Assembly (NCBI GenBank): GCA_003508835.1
Contig: PUFA01000021.1
Coordinates: forward strand, 5,682,501-5,746,500
Direction of reading: 5' to 3'
DNA: 64,000 nt
DNA from: Eonycteris spelaea
Taxonomy: Eukaryota; Chordata; Mammalia; Chiroptera; Pteropodidae
Below are positions 39,460 to 52,553 of this stretch, piece after piece (the stretch's first letter is position 1; every line of letters begins with the position of its first letter). A model generated the notes under the pieces. That model did not search any database, had not been told where the DNA came from, and saw only the letters and a list, made by a program, of their open reading frames with translations. The position numbers and the translations under genes are program-made.

Positions 39460-39590
39460 ACAAATTAATCCAGGAGCGATTTATTGAGCTGCAACTATGC
39501 GCTGGGTTGAGTGTCGTAGAGCAAAAGAGGACTATGACACTGTCCCTGCCGCCAAGGAGCTCTTGAGTTGATGTTGACAAAAGACAGAGA
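39460..39590 (-). repeat. L2 3'-end fragment (antisense)
   Basis: gatttattgagctgcaacta, tgcgctgggttgagtgtcgt and gccgccaaggagctcttgag follow the reverse L2 3' end. Confidence 0.65.
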
Positions 39591-41620
39591 GAACATCAAA
39601 CATCTGCTTTGGAATGAAAACCCGGTCACATCGACACTGGCGGGAGGAGTACGGAGCCTCACAGTGGAAGATGGAACGGACGACATGATGGAAGGACAAA
39701 TGAGGAGGCCGGGACAGAGGAGAGAAGGCAGCGGAGCGTCGTAAAATCTTGCAGTTTTTAAAAAGTATGTAAAATTAGAAATTTATAGTGTAAAGATTTT
39801 TGTTGTTAAAATTGATTAGACCCAGAGGGACCACAACATTTAATCATTTCAGCCTAGAAAAAAATATTGTTGTAATCAATTTAATGTGCAAGAAGACACA
39901 CACAATATATAGAGAATCTTATATTTAAATTTACCCTTTAGTAAAATGTATGACTTAAAAGAATAAAGAAATACCTATGTCTTACTGGCCCTTTTCAGGC
40001 TATGTAAGTACAACGGTTCACAGCTCAAAAATTCTTATTTAAAAATGATCTCAGAGACCAGTTCAAATATTCTACAATTATGTATTAATTATGAAGTTGG
40101 TGTGTTGATTAATAAGCAATCATTCATAGCTTGATTAACATTTCTCAATTTTAGTTGGCCACATTTTCCTGCATGGTAACATTTCAAGATAAATCATATG
40201 GATATTTTTCTTTAAAGATAAAAATAGGGTGCTGCACTATATTTCCTAAAGCGAGACTATCATTTAAAATAAGAACTATGTGTTTAAATATACGTATTTA
40301 CATATACATAACCTATACCATCTCTAAATCTTTTCACAAAGGGATGCTTTGTTAGAGGAGATGTAGTTTTCAAAACATCATATTCTGACCTTTACTTTCA
40401 GAAGTTAGTAAGTTTGAGGTCTGAGGATATTTCATCTAATTTATGCCCTCATATCAAAGGCTTAAATTATTCCAGAATAGGTAGAATACTATTCCCAGAA
40501 GGTAGAATACTAAATTAATATTTAAAGCATTGGAAGGAAAAAAGGTAACTGACGGGTTGTGAACTCACTTCTGAATTTTACACACTAAAGCACAAATGAT
40601 GTTTGTGTGTTCACGAACTGTAGAACCTTTGCATCACGGTGCCCGCAAGGCGATGGGCTAATCTGTCAATGTCCCCACTCCCAAGGCAGGTAACACCAGT
40701 CCCTGCCCGTTTCTGCCCAAGGGCTCAGCTGGGCAGGAGTTTCTTCATCCTGCTACTCCAGGGCAAACGTGGAAATGTGGGCTCCTTGGGGAACCCAAGT
40801 GAAATATGCGTGCCTGGAAGGATATAAATCGGGAACTGCCGTGAGGGGTTCCTGTGGGCAGGGACGCCGGCTCGAGTCTGGGCCGACGCTTCTGGTCACT
40901 GTGGAGTTCAGACCCTGACAACCTGGACACGTGGGACTGGCAGAGCCTGTCAGAAGGGGGCGCCGGGAGGTTCTAGGGAAGAACTCTAGCCTTGGGCACC
41001 GTGGGGCGCGGGACGTACCTGGAGAGGCAGGTTGAGCAGGGCAGTGACCGACAAGCGGGTCGGGAAAGCCTCCCAGGACAGAGCTGATCCAAGTGGAAAC
41101 CAGCCACTAGGACGCTGAGCAGGATGTGGTGATGGGTGTGGCCTCGGGGACGAGGGTGGGAGCCATTACTTGAATCTGTCCTCAGCCCGGCAACCAGAAA
41201 GGCACCAGGGAAAGATGGAAAAAAGCTACTTTTGCAATGTCTGGGGCACACACAGCTCTCTTGAGGGAACCGAGGACAAACTCTAATGCAAAGGGCAGTG
41301 CCTGTTCTTCTGGCTACAAACAGCTTCCTGGGGGCTCAGGGCAGACACCCGGAGGGACGCTTAGCCAGAGAGCAGCCGGCGAGACCATGACAAGCAGCAG
41401 AGCGGTGCACACCGTGCCCAGGGGGCAGGGGTGACCAGCGGGTGGGGCGGGGGGCACTGCGAAGCCTGGTAGGACACTGTAAACGTTGCTGCTAACTAGT
41501 GCAGAAGACAGATACGCAAAAGAAGCCGGCAACTGCAGTCCTAATGCAGCTCTGTGCCTGGCAGTGCGGCAGACGGGGCTGCGTGAGGGACATAATTGTG
41601 CGACAAAGCCAGGAACTCCT

Positions 41621-41790
41621 CGCATTTGAGTGTGCAAGCATGCCTGGCGGCGTGGATGTGCCAGCATGCGCATGTCTGTGTGGGCACGCCTGCACCGCAC
41701 AGGCTTGCGTGCGTGTGTGTGCGCACGCATGCCTATGTGTGCATGTGCACGCCTGTGCGCGAGTGAGTACACAGACTTGAGTGTGCACGT
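41621..41790. repeat. Alternating GTGC/GCAT-rich minisatellite
   Basis: About 170 bp of degenerate tgtgtgcgcacgcatgcc-like units. The chance histidine- and cysteine-rich frames on both strands derive from it. Alternating purine-pyrimidine tracts like this can adopt Z-DNA. Confidence 0.85.
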
Positions 41791-43299
41791 TAGTGTCTTT
41801 TATCCTGGGAAGGAGAGAGTTGGCATTTTGAGATCTTCTTTACCTTCTGCCTCTCTCTTTCCCTGTCGAGGTCTAGGTAACTACTCTTCCCTGACCGACA
41901 GGTGCCCTCAAAGCTCTGACTGTAGATGCTGCCCCCAACTTCTGCCTTCGATTTCTCCTGCTGGTCACTCCCCTAAGGATTCAACAGGATTTGCATAAAA
42001 CGGACACAGCAGAAGAAATCGGGAACAGTTAGAGGGGAGGCACAGTGCCATGAGCAGCTGTGGGCTGGAGTCCTTAAAAATTTCCCGTCAGACAGACTTT
42101 CTGTGGCCTAATGATTTGTTAAGGAGGAATCTGCATAGATATAGGTGTTTCCATAGCAACGCAAAGAGCGTTATATTACGTGGTCGCAGCCCTAAGGGAA
42201 GCTTTAGCAAAGCAACCTAGAGATGGTGAGGGGATCCCTGGAGGTAAAAGGGCTTTTAATACAAGGCCGGTGTTAGGAAGTTCATGGTCAAGCTGTGAAG
42301 AGGCATCTCTTTCCTTTCACTGACTGTGTGCCTTCACATCAGACTGAGGCCTCGCTTCTGGGAGAGTTCTCCTTCTGGGATTACACGACCATTTTTCTTT
42401 CCAATCCCATTTTCATCAGGTTCAAGTTAAAAACACCTAGTCATGCTCAATGTGAAGTTTATACATGACAATAAAAATTCACATCTGTGCTTTTACACCC
42501 CAATAACCAAGTTAATAGCAAGGGCGGTTTTGCAGAAAATTATTAAACTGACAAACCGCTTGAAAACCCTAAATGGCCCATGTTCATCTCATAACCGCAA
42601 CTGTGTGTTAAACACAAATGTCTACTTCCTGTTAATTTCACGAGGCATTAGGAAGTCTCCTGAAGAAAAGGCATCGCAGGTACGCAAATCGATGCCATCC
42701 CGCCCATCAATGTCCTTGATGCAGGATGCACGCGATTGGGTGTGTGTAAGTGGGGGCACAGGTCAGAAAACACCTGAAGGACAAAAGCAAAGAGGAAACA
42801 TCTCAGCTCACCCCCTCCTTGGGGAAGTTCCCTGACGCTGAGGCTACGCTGCCCAAGAAAAACGACCGTGTTTAGTTTTCTTCTCTGTCTGTCTCTCCGT
42901 CTCTCTCTCAGAGCTCTCTTTTCTTTCATTGCCCTGAGCTGGCTTGGAGCCAATACAAAATTAAATGTCTGCTCCACTCAGCCTATAAAATCACTTAAAA
43001 AGCAAACAAAGTGCTGAAGCAAAGCGAAAACTTCTGCGGTTAAGATCCAAGACCTCTCTGTATTAATAAAAATGTTTTCTGGCTGCTCCGAATCCATACT
43101 TCTCAGCCTCAGACTTACTTTCAAGTGTATTACTACCTCTTGCTAAATTTACAGGAAAAGTATTTTGAATTAAGAATAAAAAGACAGAGGATGATGTTTT
43201 TTCACCTAAAGAAATTCTCAACATAAAATATGAAAAATGGAAGTAGCCTTTTTACTACTGATACTTATGGATGCAAAATGTGGTTAAGTGTTAGATATA

Positions 43300-43686
43300 C
43301 AGAATGTCCTCGACTTACAATGGCGTTACGTCCTGACGAACCCTGTCGAAATTAAAAATATCCTAAGTCCAGAGTGCATTTAACACACCTAACCTATTGC
43401 ATGCACATTGTAGCTTAGCCTCGTCTGCCTTAAAGGGGCCCAGAACACGATACCCAGAAGCACGTGGGTAACACAGTATGCTGCAGGTGTCAGTGGTTTG
43501 CCCTTGGGGTCATGGTTACCTCAGGGCTCCGGTGTCCCAAGAGGGTATGGTGACACACATCACTAGCCTAGGAGAAGATCGACACTCAAAACTTGAACTA
43601 CGGTTCCCACAGAACGCGTCTGCTTTCTCACCATCATCAAGTTGAAAAATCGTTAAGCTGAGCCATCGCAAGGCAGGGACCGCCTG
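43300..43686. mobile_element. Tigger/mariner-type non-autonomous DNA transposon
   Basis: The left end agaatgtcctcgacttacaa mirrors the right end, whose reverse complement reads caggcggtccctgccttgcg. The element therefore runs CAG...CTG with imperfect terminal inverted repeats and a TA before the left end. The interior (gcatttaacacacctaacct) matches a known Tigger-group MITE as I recall it. It has no transposase frame. Confidence 0.7.
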
Positions 43687-44769
43687 TGTCTGCAAATCGG
43701 TTCAGAGCACGTGTCCATGTGTGTTTTTAGTTATAACTACAGAAGTAAGTTTCGGAAACTATATTTGTGAACAGAGCAGGTGTGCCACTCGAAAACGGAA
43801 CTGAGTTTGCGAATTAAAATCCATTTTCTCAAAAAAAAAAAAAATCCAGCATGCATAAAAACCACTAAAATGCAGGCCAAGTGGCTCTTTTCGCTGATGT
43901 GTATCATTAAGTCCTAAATGTGTTTGTTAGGGGACTCTGCTGTACGTGAAGGACGGCAGACTTCTATGCTCAAGTTTCCACATTTTCAAAATTGTTATTT
44001 GAAAAAAAATACCCAAACTTTTAAGTTAGGCAACTACCATTTACACAGTAAGTTAATTCTGGCTCACCACTATTGCGAATTAACAGTAATATGCATGTTT
44101 TTTTCTCATAGACGAGAACAGTGTGGACCCCGAGAGTAACCCACACAGTATCTGTGTGAAGCAAATCGAGTTATGCAGAGAAGTATAAAGCACCATCCTT
44201 GTGATTCCCTCCCGAAAAAAGGCACTTGGCTTCCAGAAGGGAACTAGATTAAAACCATGATGGAGAGAGAAAAGCAGAACTGCCTGAAGGAGGCGGCGTC
44301 AGGCGTTGATGCGAAGGTCCTATGGCAGGTGTATGGGGCCCGCTGTGTGTGGAGTGTGTGTCCAGCTGTGTGGACTGTGTGCCCAGGTGTGCGCATGCTC
44401 AGCCATGGCTGCACAGGAACGACGCGATTACATTCATGCTTACTAGAGAGGCAGTGAGTCTAGGCAGATGTGTGGGGAATTCTCTCTTGATGAGGTTTTA
44501 CTTTCCTGCCACCATCAGATGAAAGCCAAACTTGTGTCCATCTTCAAAACGCTTTACAGACATTACTTTCTTCATTAAATCTTTCTTGATCTCCTTGATC
44601 GAGAATTTTCTTTCCTCTTCTAAGCTCTGCTGGCCTTTTCTCATCCCTAGTCTGCAGAAGTTATCCATGTGGGGGGTGGGGTGGGCGAGGAGAGGCCGCC
44701 ACCCCAAATATGCCTTTGGGGAGGTTGACTATTTGAAGCTGGTTGTTTTTAAGTAACAAAAGACTCAGA

Positions 44770-45237
44770 AAGAAACTGTGATCTTCCCCCTAACGGCTAA
44801 AACAATTTAGATAGAGGACCCGCTCAAGGAAGGGAGTATCATCCCAGATAACTACAGCTCAGTATGAACCGGTGAGTGACAGCCAGGGAAAACCTAGCAA
44901 GGCCCCTTTGATCAAAGTCCTCCCTGTGTCCCATTGTTAAAGACGCCCAGCAAACATTCACCTACCAAACGTCTGCTTTTTCATCTCCCTGCACACTGCC
45001 TTCCTGCCCTTTGGCATCCCCAGCCTCACCCCTCCCTTACCTAGCTCCAGATGGCATCTAAGCCTGAAGTGACCCATGTGTCCTCAGGTCTCATATTCTA
45101 TGCACCCCCGCATGTACGTTCATAGAATAAATTCGGTTATTTTCATTTTCTCTTGTTAACATCTCATGTCAATTTGATTATTATCCCAGACAGAACTTAG
45201 AAAGATGGGAGGAAAATTATTTTTTCCACCCGACACA
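44770..45237 (+). repeat. Endogenous retrovirus LTR (solo)
   Basis: It has AATAAA at 45126-45131 and a T-rich segment with tcttgttaacatctcatgtc. The ending cagaacttagaaagatggga (45191) is characteristic of ERV1 LTR 3' ends. It belongs to the same broad group as 29800-30215. No retroviral genes adjoin it. The left boundary is approximate. Confidence 0.65.
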
Positions 45238-45254
45238 TGCGTAGCCTCTGCTTC

Positions 45255-45370
45255 TCTCCTACTTGACTGAAAACTCCTTGGGCACAGAGCTCACGTCTAT
45301 CTCGTCTTATATTGTACACTGTCCACTCCACCTCGCACACAGCAGTGCTCAGGCATGTGTTAGAGAACAT
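45255..45370 (+). repeat. L2 3'-end fragment (sense)
   Basis: gaaaactccttgggcacaga, tctcgtcttatattgtacac and acacagcagtgctcaggcat follow L2. Confidence 0.6.
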
Positions 45371-46609
45371 AGGAGAAAAACAAGGTGGGAAGGCGAGCTG
45401 CTAAGGACGGTGTCCTTATTCCTCTGGAATTATAGGTCTCTATGATTCAGGTCCATGTTGTGTTAAGAAATCATTTCAGAGATTCTTCTCCTGGGCTTTC
45501 CATTGCAAGGACACCTAGCTGTTGGCAGATAGCTGCTGTGATGGCAAACATACCATCAGTCACTACGGGCACTCAGAGAGTGAGCCCCCAAGAAAAACAG
45601 TTAAACACTTGCAGAACGAAGCGGAAGCTCCTCCCTGGCAGGCTGAATGTCATCCTCTAAGGGACAACCGGGAAGGAAGTTTATTGTGCACATTTCATCA
45701 GGAATAACAAATAAAAACATCTGTTGGAAAGGGGAGCAGGTGTTGGGCAGGAGACGCAGACTTTTTCATTGCTCCCCTTCCCTCCGGGATCCACTCGGAG
45801 TTGCCATGTTGTGTTCGTTAACACTAGTTAATGTAATTTTTGGTGATAATTGTAGAGCAAATAGAGCAAAACTCTCAAATATAATTAGGGAAAAGTGTTT
45901 CTAATTAACTGGTAACTCGTGAGTCACAAAGTAGAGCCACAAATCAGTTATGCATTGTCAGACCCAACAAGCAAAATAAGCGCGGCACGTTTCCATCGGG
46001 CAAAAAATCGGAACAGAACAAAATGCTCTTGGCAATACACTCCTTTGAACCTGCGCGACATTTCAGCACATCATGAAACTCAATCGCAGGAAAGCACAGG
46101 TTGGCTTCACGTCACCAGCGCCAGTGACAAAGGAGATAAAAAACAGAGGCACCCTCGAAAAGTCTAGGAGCACCCGATGAGACTCTGCGTGAGATGGCGA
46201 CATTCATGTGGGATGCTCAGTGGGCGTGCGGAGGTTCCGATGAAACCCGGGAGGTTCGTCAGAGTATGAGAGTCGCAAGCCCCACCCCTGAGCAGGACCA
46301 TGCCTAACAGCTGCTCACTGCTGGCTGTCAGCTCAGGGGCTGTTACGGGCAATTTCTGCTACATTTGCTAGAGGTCGGTCTGCTTTTTCTCTCTCATATG
46401 AGCAAGCACCCTGGAAAAGAGGCAATCTCAAATTCATTCTAATCTGCAAAAATGATAAATGAGCCACGAGTGTTTTGGATAATTTAGCTAGTGTTCTTAA
46501 ATGATTTTGGCATCTCTCAAAACCTGTCCATGCCTCTTAACCCTCCACCCACTTGGCTGCCCTCCATGGTAATTGTTGGCTTGGAGAGTGCAGAAAGGGA
46601 CATTTTGCA

Positions 46610-46740
46610 AATATGCATGATCATGAGAACTGGCAGAGGGTCTTGGTGAAAAGGCAGATTCCCAGGCTATTACCATAGAGATTTTGGGTCCAGAGATCTG
46701 GATGTGAGTAGGGGAATTGGGAAATCACTGGTGTGAGGCA
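46610..46740 (+). repeat. MER5-like hAT fragment
   Basis: atgagaactggcagagggtc, then ggcagattcccaggctatta and ggtccagagatctggatgtg resemble the MER5 group. Diverged and without clear ends. Confidence 0.4.
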
Positions 46741-47379
46741 GACTGGCTATGGGAACGGGACTATGGAGTGCACCACACAGCAGCTGTGACAGTACCCCAC
46801 CTTTAAATCTGGCCTCAGGAGACTGCTGGGCATAGGGAGGGCACCCAGCATAATGACGGGTAGGTGGCTGGTGTCAGCAATGTTTGTTTATTACGTCTTG
46901 GGACACAAGAATGCAGAGAACACCTCGGTTCTCAGGTTTGGCACATTGGGGAGAGGTTAGAATGTAAAATGCAGGAAATAATGTGACATAGTGGGTCTAG
47001 AAACATTTACCGGTGTCCTATTCTGTGACATGTGTCATAAAGGAGGGTTGATTACACAGTCAACGAGTTTATATCTCACCATAACATGAACTAGCGTAAA
47101 CGACAATTCCTTTAAAAACACTATATCAAAATGTCTTGCTTACTGGAACGTAGGTGCCACCATCTCGGTCATTAATAAGAAAGCTACACCCTAGGGAAGG
47201 TTGATCTGTGACTGGAAGGAGGCTGGGCTCCTCAAGACTATGGGACACAGTGGCGTGACCACCCTGGAACACTTAACCTCCATACTTCACTTACGGGAGG
47301 GAGGAAGAAACCTCCATCCATGTTAACACACCATTCTTCGGGTCTTTAAGGGGAGCTTCATTTCCGTCTCTTTCCAATC

Positions 47380-47790
47380 TTCCTGGCCTGCTCCCTTTTT
47401 CATTACCTCCCTCGCCTCTCCCCCAAACTGTCAGTTTACTGTCTGTCTTGTCCACCACATCCTGAGCTCCACAAGGGCAGGTCTCTGAGTTTAAGCTTGA
47501 AACACTCCGCAATGGTTCTGCTAATGGATCCTGAAATCACTCTTAACACCTGAGGTAGCTCCTTGGTTTTTACACAAATCAAGTGAAGTCCAAGACCCCT
47601 CCCAACAGTGCTCCTTCTTTCTCTGTTCCTGCACCTGGCTCCCTGGTTCACGGGAGTCACCACCTTGGCCATTAGAAAGAGTGCTGTACTGTAGGGATCA
47701 TGTACAGATGGAAGGAACCTGGGTATTCACCGCTGTATCCCAAGTGTCACACAGTAGACACTCAACAGACATTTAATAAATGAATGAACT
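47380..47790 (+). repeat. L2 3'-end fragment (sense)
   Basis: ctgtctgtcttgtccaccac, gctccacaagggcaggtctc, then (further on) caccgctgtatcccaagtgt and cagtagacactcaacagaca then tttaataaatgaatgaac. It may be two adjacent L2 pieces. Confidence 0.65.
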
Positions 47791-47799
47791 TGACCCACA

Positions 47800-49040
47800 G
47801 CTTACAGAGCTCCTTCAGTCTCCAGGACTAAGAGCAGGGTGGGCAGGAAGTTGATAGCATGAATTTCCTAATTTGATTAGACTCCAACTGGACGGAGAGG
47901 AAATCAGGAATCAGACTAACGCTGAGGACTGTAAGTTTTTGCCCTTTGCATTTGCATATAACTGAACTGTCTGCGACAGAGAGATAACCCTAACGCGGTT
48001 AAAATGACAGGGGAGGAGAGCAGACGTCTCTATGGGGAATGCATGAGATGCACTGCTGATCAGGGGATGAGCTGGAGCTAGGAAAGGGAACAAGCACCCA
48101 CACTTCTCTCTCACCCCCTGCTGGGACCCATCAGAATGAACAGCAATGTGCCGCTGGGGAACGACTCTTCCCCAGGCCCGCTGTTTCCTTCCTGTAGATG
48201 GAACACAATCAAGGTAACAACATTGGCCTCTCCTACCCCCTCACTTGTTCTTCCCCTGGGAGGGGGAGGAACTCATCCAAGTAATCAGCAGGTACATACG
48301 CTCAGCTCAGCTCTGTCCTTGCTCTTCTTGGGAATGAGCCTGAGGGCTGGGAGCCTGGGGCGTCGGGGGTGCGGGCAGCATGTGTGCACCCCCGCTGGCT
48401 GGCCGTCTCACCTCCTGGGTGTGCGACAGCAGCAATGAATGCAGCTGCCAGCTGCCACCACTTCTATTTCAGCTTCGCCAAGTCCTGGGCAAAGGGCGTC
48501 AGCTTCTGCATGTCTCTCCTGTGGCCAACGTGCAGCCAGTGAGAGGCAGAAGAGGGTCCAGTCCATCCTCACGGGTGCTCCCCCTGCTTCCTGCACAGCT
48601 TCTCTTCGTGATCTCTGCCTGCTGCCCTATGTCAAGTCAAGTCCAGGCCCAGCACCAGACACAGAGGCAAACCTTCCTCAGACTTCTTCACTAGCACCTA
48701 CTGCGGGATTGGGGCTCATCCCCTTTCCCCCACCACTCATGCTCCTCCCGCTTCTCTGGTCAGACCCTGGCTGATGCGCCTGGTCACGGGGTCGCCTTCA
48801 CGGCCGACATCTAAATGGTGCAAGATGACAGCGTCTACGATTCCTCTCTCCCGAAAAGTGGACAATACGCATGGATGGATCTGTCCTCCCTTCAGCTGGT
48901 GAATACTACCAAAATTCACCTGCTGGGAATGTTTTCTCCTCATTCAATTTAAGTTCAGATTGCAGACTCTGGGAGCCAGGTACCATCAGACTGGCCTCGC
49001 CTGACTAAGGCCAAGGAGATCCTCATTTACTTATCTTCCC
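47800..49040. other. Intronic sequence, no gene or clear repeat
   Basis: Moderately GC-rich around 48.2-48.8 kb. The open frames on both strands there have no recognisable domain. Confidence 0.45.
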
Positions 49041-49048
49041 TCCAATAC

Positions 49049-49552
49049 TGTGGTTGGCAGAATAATGGTCTTCGAAAAATGTCCGTGTACTAACCCTGGA
49101 ACCTGGGAATGTGTTACCTCATAGGGCAAAATTGACTTTGAAGACATAATATAAGGATATTAAGATGAGGAGATTATCCTGGAGATTCTTTTCGATGATC
49201 TGGGTGGGCCCAGACTAATCACAAGAGTCTTTAAAAGCAGAGAACCTTTCCTGGTGGCAGACAGAGGGAAACGTAATTATGGAAGACTTACAGAAATGCA
49301 ATGTTGTTGGCTCTGAAGATAGCGGAAGTGGTCACCACTCAAAGAACACAGGTGGCCTCTAGAAGCTGGAAAAGGCAAGGCCTATCCCCTAAGTCTTTGG
49401 AAAGGACACAGCTCTGTTGGCACCTGCTCTTAGCCTATTGAGACTTGTATTGAACTTTCTAACCTCCAGAACTGGAAGATAATAAATTTGTATTATTTTA
49501 AGCAGCTAAATTTGTGGAAATTTGTTGTAGCAGCAACAGGTAACCGATAACG
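49049..49552 (+). repeat. MaLR-type LTR (sense), well preserved
   Basis: It begins tgtggttggcagaataatgg and continues gtgggcccagactaatcaca and ggcctctagaagctggaaaa. It ends aagataataaatttgtatta and gttgtagcagcaacaggtaa. This is the best-preserved copy of the family here and carries AATAAA near its end. Confidence 0.85.
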
Positions 49553-49559
49553 GCCTTCA

Positions 49560-51735
49560 CTGAGTGGTTGCCATGGCTTCGACTAGAACTGATCTTTGGG
49601 TACACACTCATGTCTGGGGTAACTGTTCTTAAGGCATGGGATGGCTTCTTTCTAAAGGTGATGGGCGTGGGCCAGGGTTTAAACCCTTGAACAGTGACAT
49701 GAGTGGGAGATGACTCTGAAATAACGTATCTTCTGAGGCCCTGAAAGTATGGCATCAATTCTAGTACGAGGCAATCTCTCTTTCTGAAGAAACCAGGCCT
49801 CAAAGTCACATGGAGAACCCTTCTGGCAGAGACTGTGCAGAATAAAAAAGTTAGGGAAGATGATTTTTATGCTTTAGTTAACTTAAGAATTGTGGACTTT
49901 GAACTTAAACACACAATGGCAAGAGATATTGATTTTTAGACTTCAATTCCCTTGAATTTTAATGTCTTTGGATTTCAACATGAAAGTGGATTTAAACTTT
50001 GATTTTTAATTTCTCCTTGGAAATTTGATATTTGGTGGGTTTACATTAAAATTCGAAGCATCTCTATATTGCTGGCATTTCATTATTCATGTATCTATTT
50101 ATTTGTGCCTTTATGATGCAGTTTAATCTTATTTCAGAACCTTTGATATGCTATGTTGGACAACAAAGCTGGAAATTATTTGGGATAAGAAATATATTTG
50201 GAATTTCATTTTAACTCTTGGGAACACGATGTCCCTGAACTTGATTTAAATAATGTTCCATTTCTGTACCTCTTGGTTTAATTTACAAAATGCCCACCGG
50301 GACTCCAAGGTCATCACCAAAAAGCCCCACGAAGATGGAAGAAAGGCTATCTTGACAAAAGGCTTAGGTCCTGCTGTGGACAGATGATCCAGCCCTCTGG
50401 GTGAGCACAGTAAATAAGATAAGAGTGGAAAACAGGCTGGAAGATGTCAGTGGGAAAAATATTTCCTCTCTGTTCCAATGTCTCCTTCCATGAAAGGTAT
50501 TTAATTAATGTTACACCCCAGACTTCTTTTGAAATAGTAAGCCTATTCTTGGCTAACCAACCTAAAGTAATGCCTTCAACATGGTTTCTATCAGCAATGG
50601 AGATAATATTTAGTAATATTTATACTTCCTCTTATCAATCAAACTGTTCGGAACGCATGCAGGGGAGAAGATGTTCTTTATTAGGGACATCACAGAGTGA
50701 AAAGGAGAATGGATGAAGCTGTGGGGACACCAGCACAGCCGAGGATATGCCCAGGGGGGACTCTGTCCTGATGACCCAATGAGGTGGCCACTGCCTGGTG
50801 GAACCCTAGGAAAGATTCATGCTCAGTGCAGGCAGGCATATGAGATGTAGAAATGAGAGAGAATACATCCAAAAGGGTGACCGATGGAAGGAAACAGTCA
50901 CCTGCCCTGTCATGTTCCACTCCTGTCTAGGTGGAGAGACACCCAGCTGCTGGAACATTACTGACCCCTCCCTCCAGGCCAGACTAATAAACAAAACAAA
51001 CGACTCCGAAAAATATTCTCCAAAGAGGTTGACTGCATTGAGGGAGAGCTGAAAAGCTGATGTGGACCTCAGCCTTAGAGCAAAGCCCTCCTCATTATGA
51101 TACAAATAGAAAACAAATAGAAAAAAATGACAGCAGATAAAAGTGAGATGATTCATGATAAAGAGAAAACAAAAAGAAACCCTTAGTTCTAAATAACATC
51201 CTTAGAGAAATGCAAGAACAGTTTATAGTCAATAAATAAGAATAGCAGTTATTAAGAAATATCAGATTTTTTAGAGTATTAAAATAACAATAATTAATCA
51301 AAATATTTCCTCAGATCTGTGCCACCAAAAATGCCTCATATCTAGGTTGAAGGAAATGTTGGATATTGGAATGTATCATAAAAAGGGAAAGAGCTCCAAA
51401 TTATATAAAACATAAGAGAGAAAAAATTCAAGCATTTCAAAATCTACTAATAAAATTCCAGAAAGAGGACACAGAAAATGAATGAATTAAAAAAAAATAA
51501 CAAGACACTCTTCTGACACTGAAGGGCATGACTCTTTAAATTAGAAGTGTCCAATACCAATAAATATTTTAAAGGCATGGACCTAATATATCATTATAGG
51601 TTTTTACAGTATTAAGAATAAATTAAATTATAAAAAATATTCATTAAAAATAATTTTCTATCCATCTATCTCCAGTAAATATCAATCATGTATGAAGATT
51701 TAATACTAATGTTTTCAGAATTTCATCTTCTAAGC
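49560..51735. other. AT-rich intronic sequence, probably part old L1
   Basis: 51.1-51.6 kb is A-rich and looks like decayed L1 sequence. 49.5-51.0 kb has no recognised repeat and no coding signal. Confidence 0.4.
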
Positions 51736-51741
51736 ACCTTT

Positions 51742-52137
51742 TTAAAAAATTTTTTCAGGAACTTGTAAGAGAGTTATCCAAAAATAGAGCATGGAATCTA
51801 GGAGACAGAAAATCCAACCCAGGAGACCTGTGCAGTAGGTCAGGATAGCAATCATCCAAACCTGCCCCAAAGACAGAGGATTCTGGTAGTGAGATCTTTG
51901 GAAAGCCAGGAACTTAATGACGATTGAAATCATGGACAAAGTTGAGCTGGTGAGCATTGCCATTGATGGAGGATCCACTTGGATATGATACCAGAAATGC
52001 ACTCCTTTGACAAGAACCACCAACTGGACCATGCAAGAGGGCTGGGCTTGTAGGGTACCACATGGATCTCTTCTACCACCATAATGCAAAGGCTCACCTC
52101 TTGCTTTCAACTTCTTGAATTAAGCTATATAAAACTT
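51742..52137 (-). pseudogene. Unidentified hydrophobic open frame, possible retrocopy or repeat relic
   Basis: Read on the minus strand, the frame is open for about 123 codons from a stop near 52125. Upstream, the same frame continues as another hydrophobic run, ending KFYIA before that stop. The translated part has at least three membrane-like segments (around VQLVVLVKGVHFWYHI, ISIVIKFLAF and AILTYCTGLLGWIFCLLDSM). Its GC content appears higher than the AT-rich flanks. There is no ATG in good context and no splice sites. I do not recognise the protein family. It may be a decayed retrocopy of a multi-pass membrane protein, or chance coding in a repeat. Confidence 0.3.
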
Positions 52138-52513
52138 TGGAAGATTGACTATGGTTACAAGATAGATTGCAAATATAGTCACCTCTGACAATGCAAAAGT
52201 CAAGTATGATGACAGGGGTTGTGAATGAGAAGGTGAAAACATAGGAGCATTAATAGCCTTATCTTATGAAATAATAAGAGTTAATGTCTGTGTTAGATGG
52301 AAAAATGGAGGCCTAATTTTAAAGTTATTGATTAAATTTGTAGAGGGACCACGGATAATGAACCCATCATTTTGGTAAGAAGGAGATGACGTGAGTGATG
52401 AAAATGAGAAAAATCCTCCTCCATCATAATAGAAAGTCAACGTGAAAAGCTTATGATCATTGATTTAGATAGAGTGAAATAAGCAGATTACTTAAAAATG
52501 CGGAACAAATGAG

Positions 52514-52553
52514 AAAACAAACAAACAAAAAAACAAAGCAAAACAAAGCAAAA
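52514..52553. repeat. AAAC/CAAAG A-rich simple repeat
   Basis: aaacaaacaaac units pass into caaagcaaaa units. Confidence 0.9.

Larger units (their letters stand above)
36970..43290. other. Intronic sequence of mixed composition, no gene
   Basis: Mostly AT-rich, with an LTR-like copy at 38.2-38.5 kb, a probable L2 at 39.46-39.59 kb, and a GC- and CpG-rich block at about 40.62-41.80 kb. No exon, tRNA or other RNA gene is recognised. Confidence 0.5.

Noticed and set aside
41314..41998. Cysteine/histidine-rich frames that mimic metal-binding repeats
   Set aside because: They come from the GTGC-rich minisatellite at 41621-41790 and appear on both strands.
44498..44707. Charged minus-strand frame (EEERKFSIKEIKKDLMKK) resembling a coiled coil
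   Set aside because: The plus strand looks like L2-type 3' sequence, and no start, splice site or homologue is recognised.
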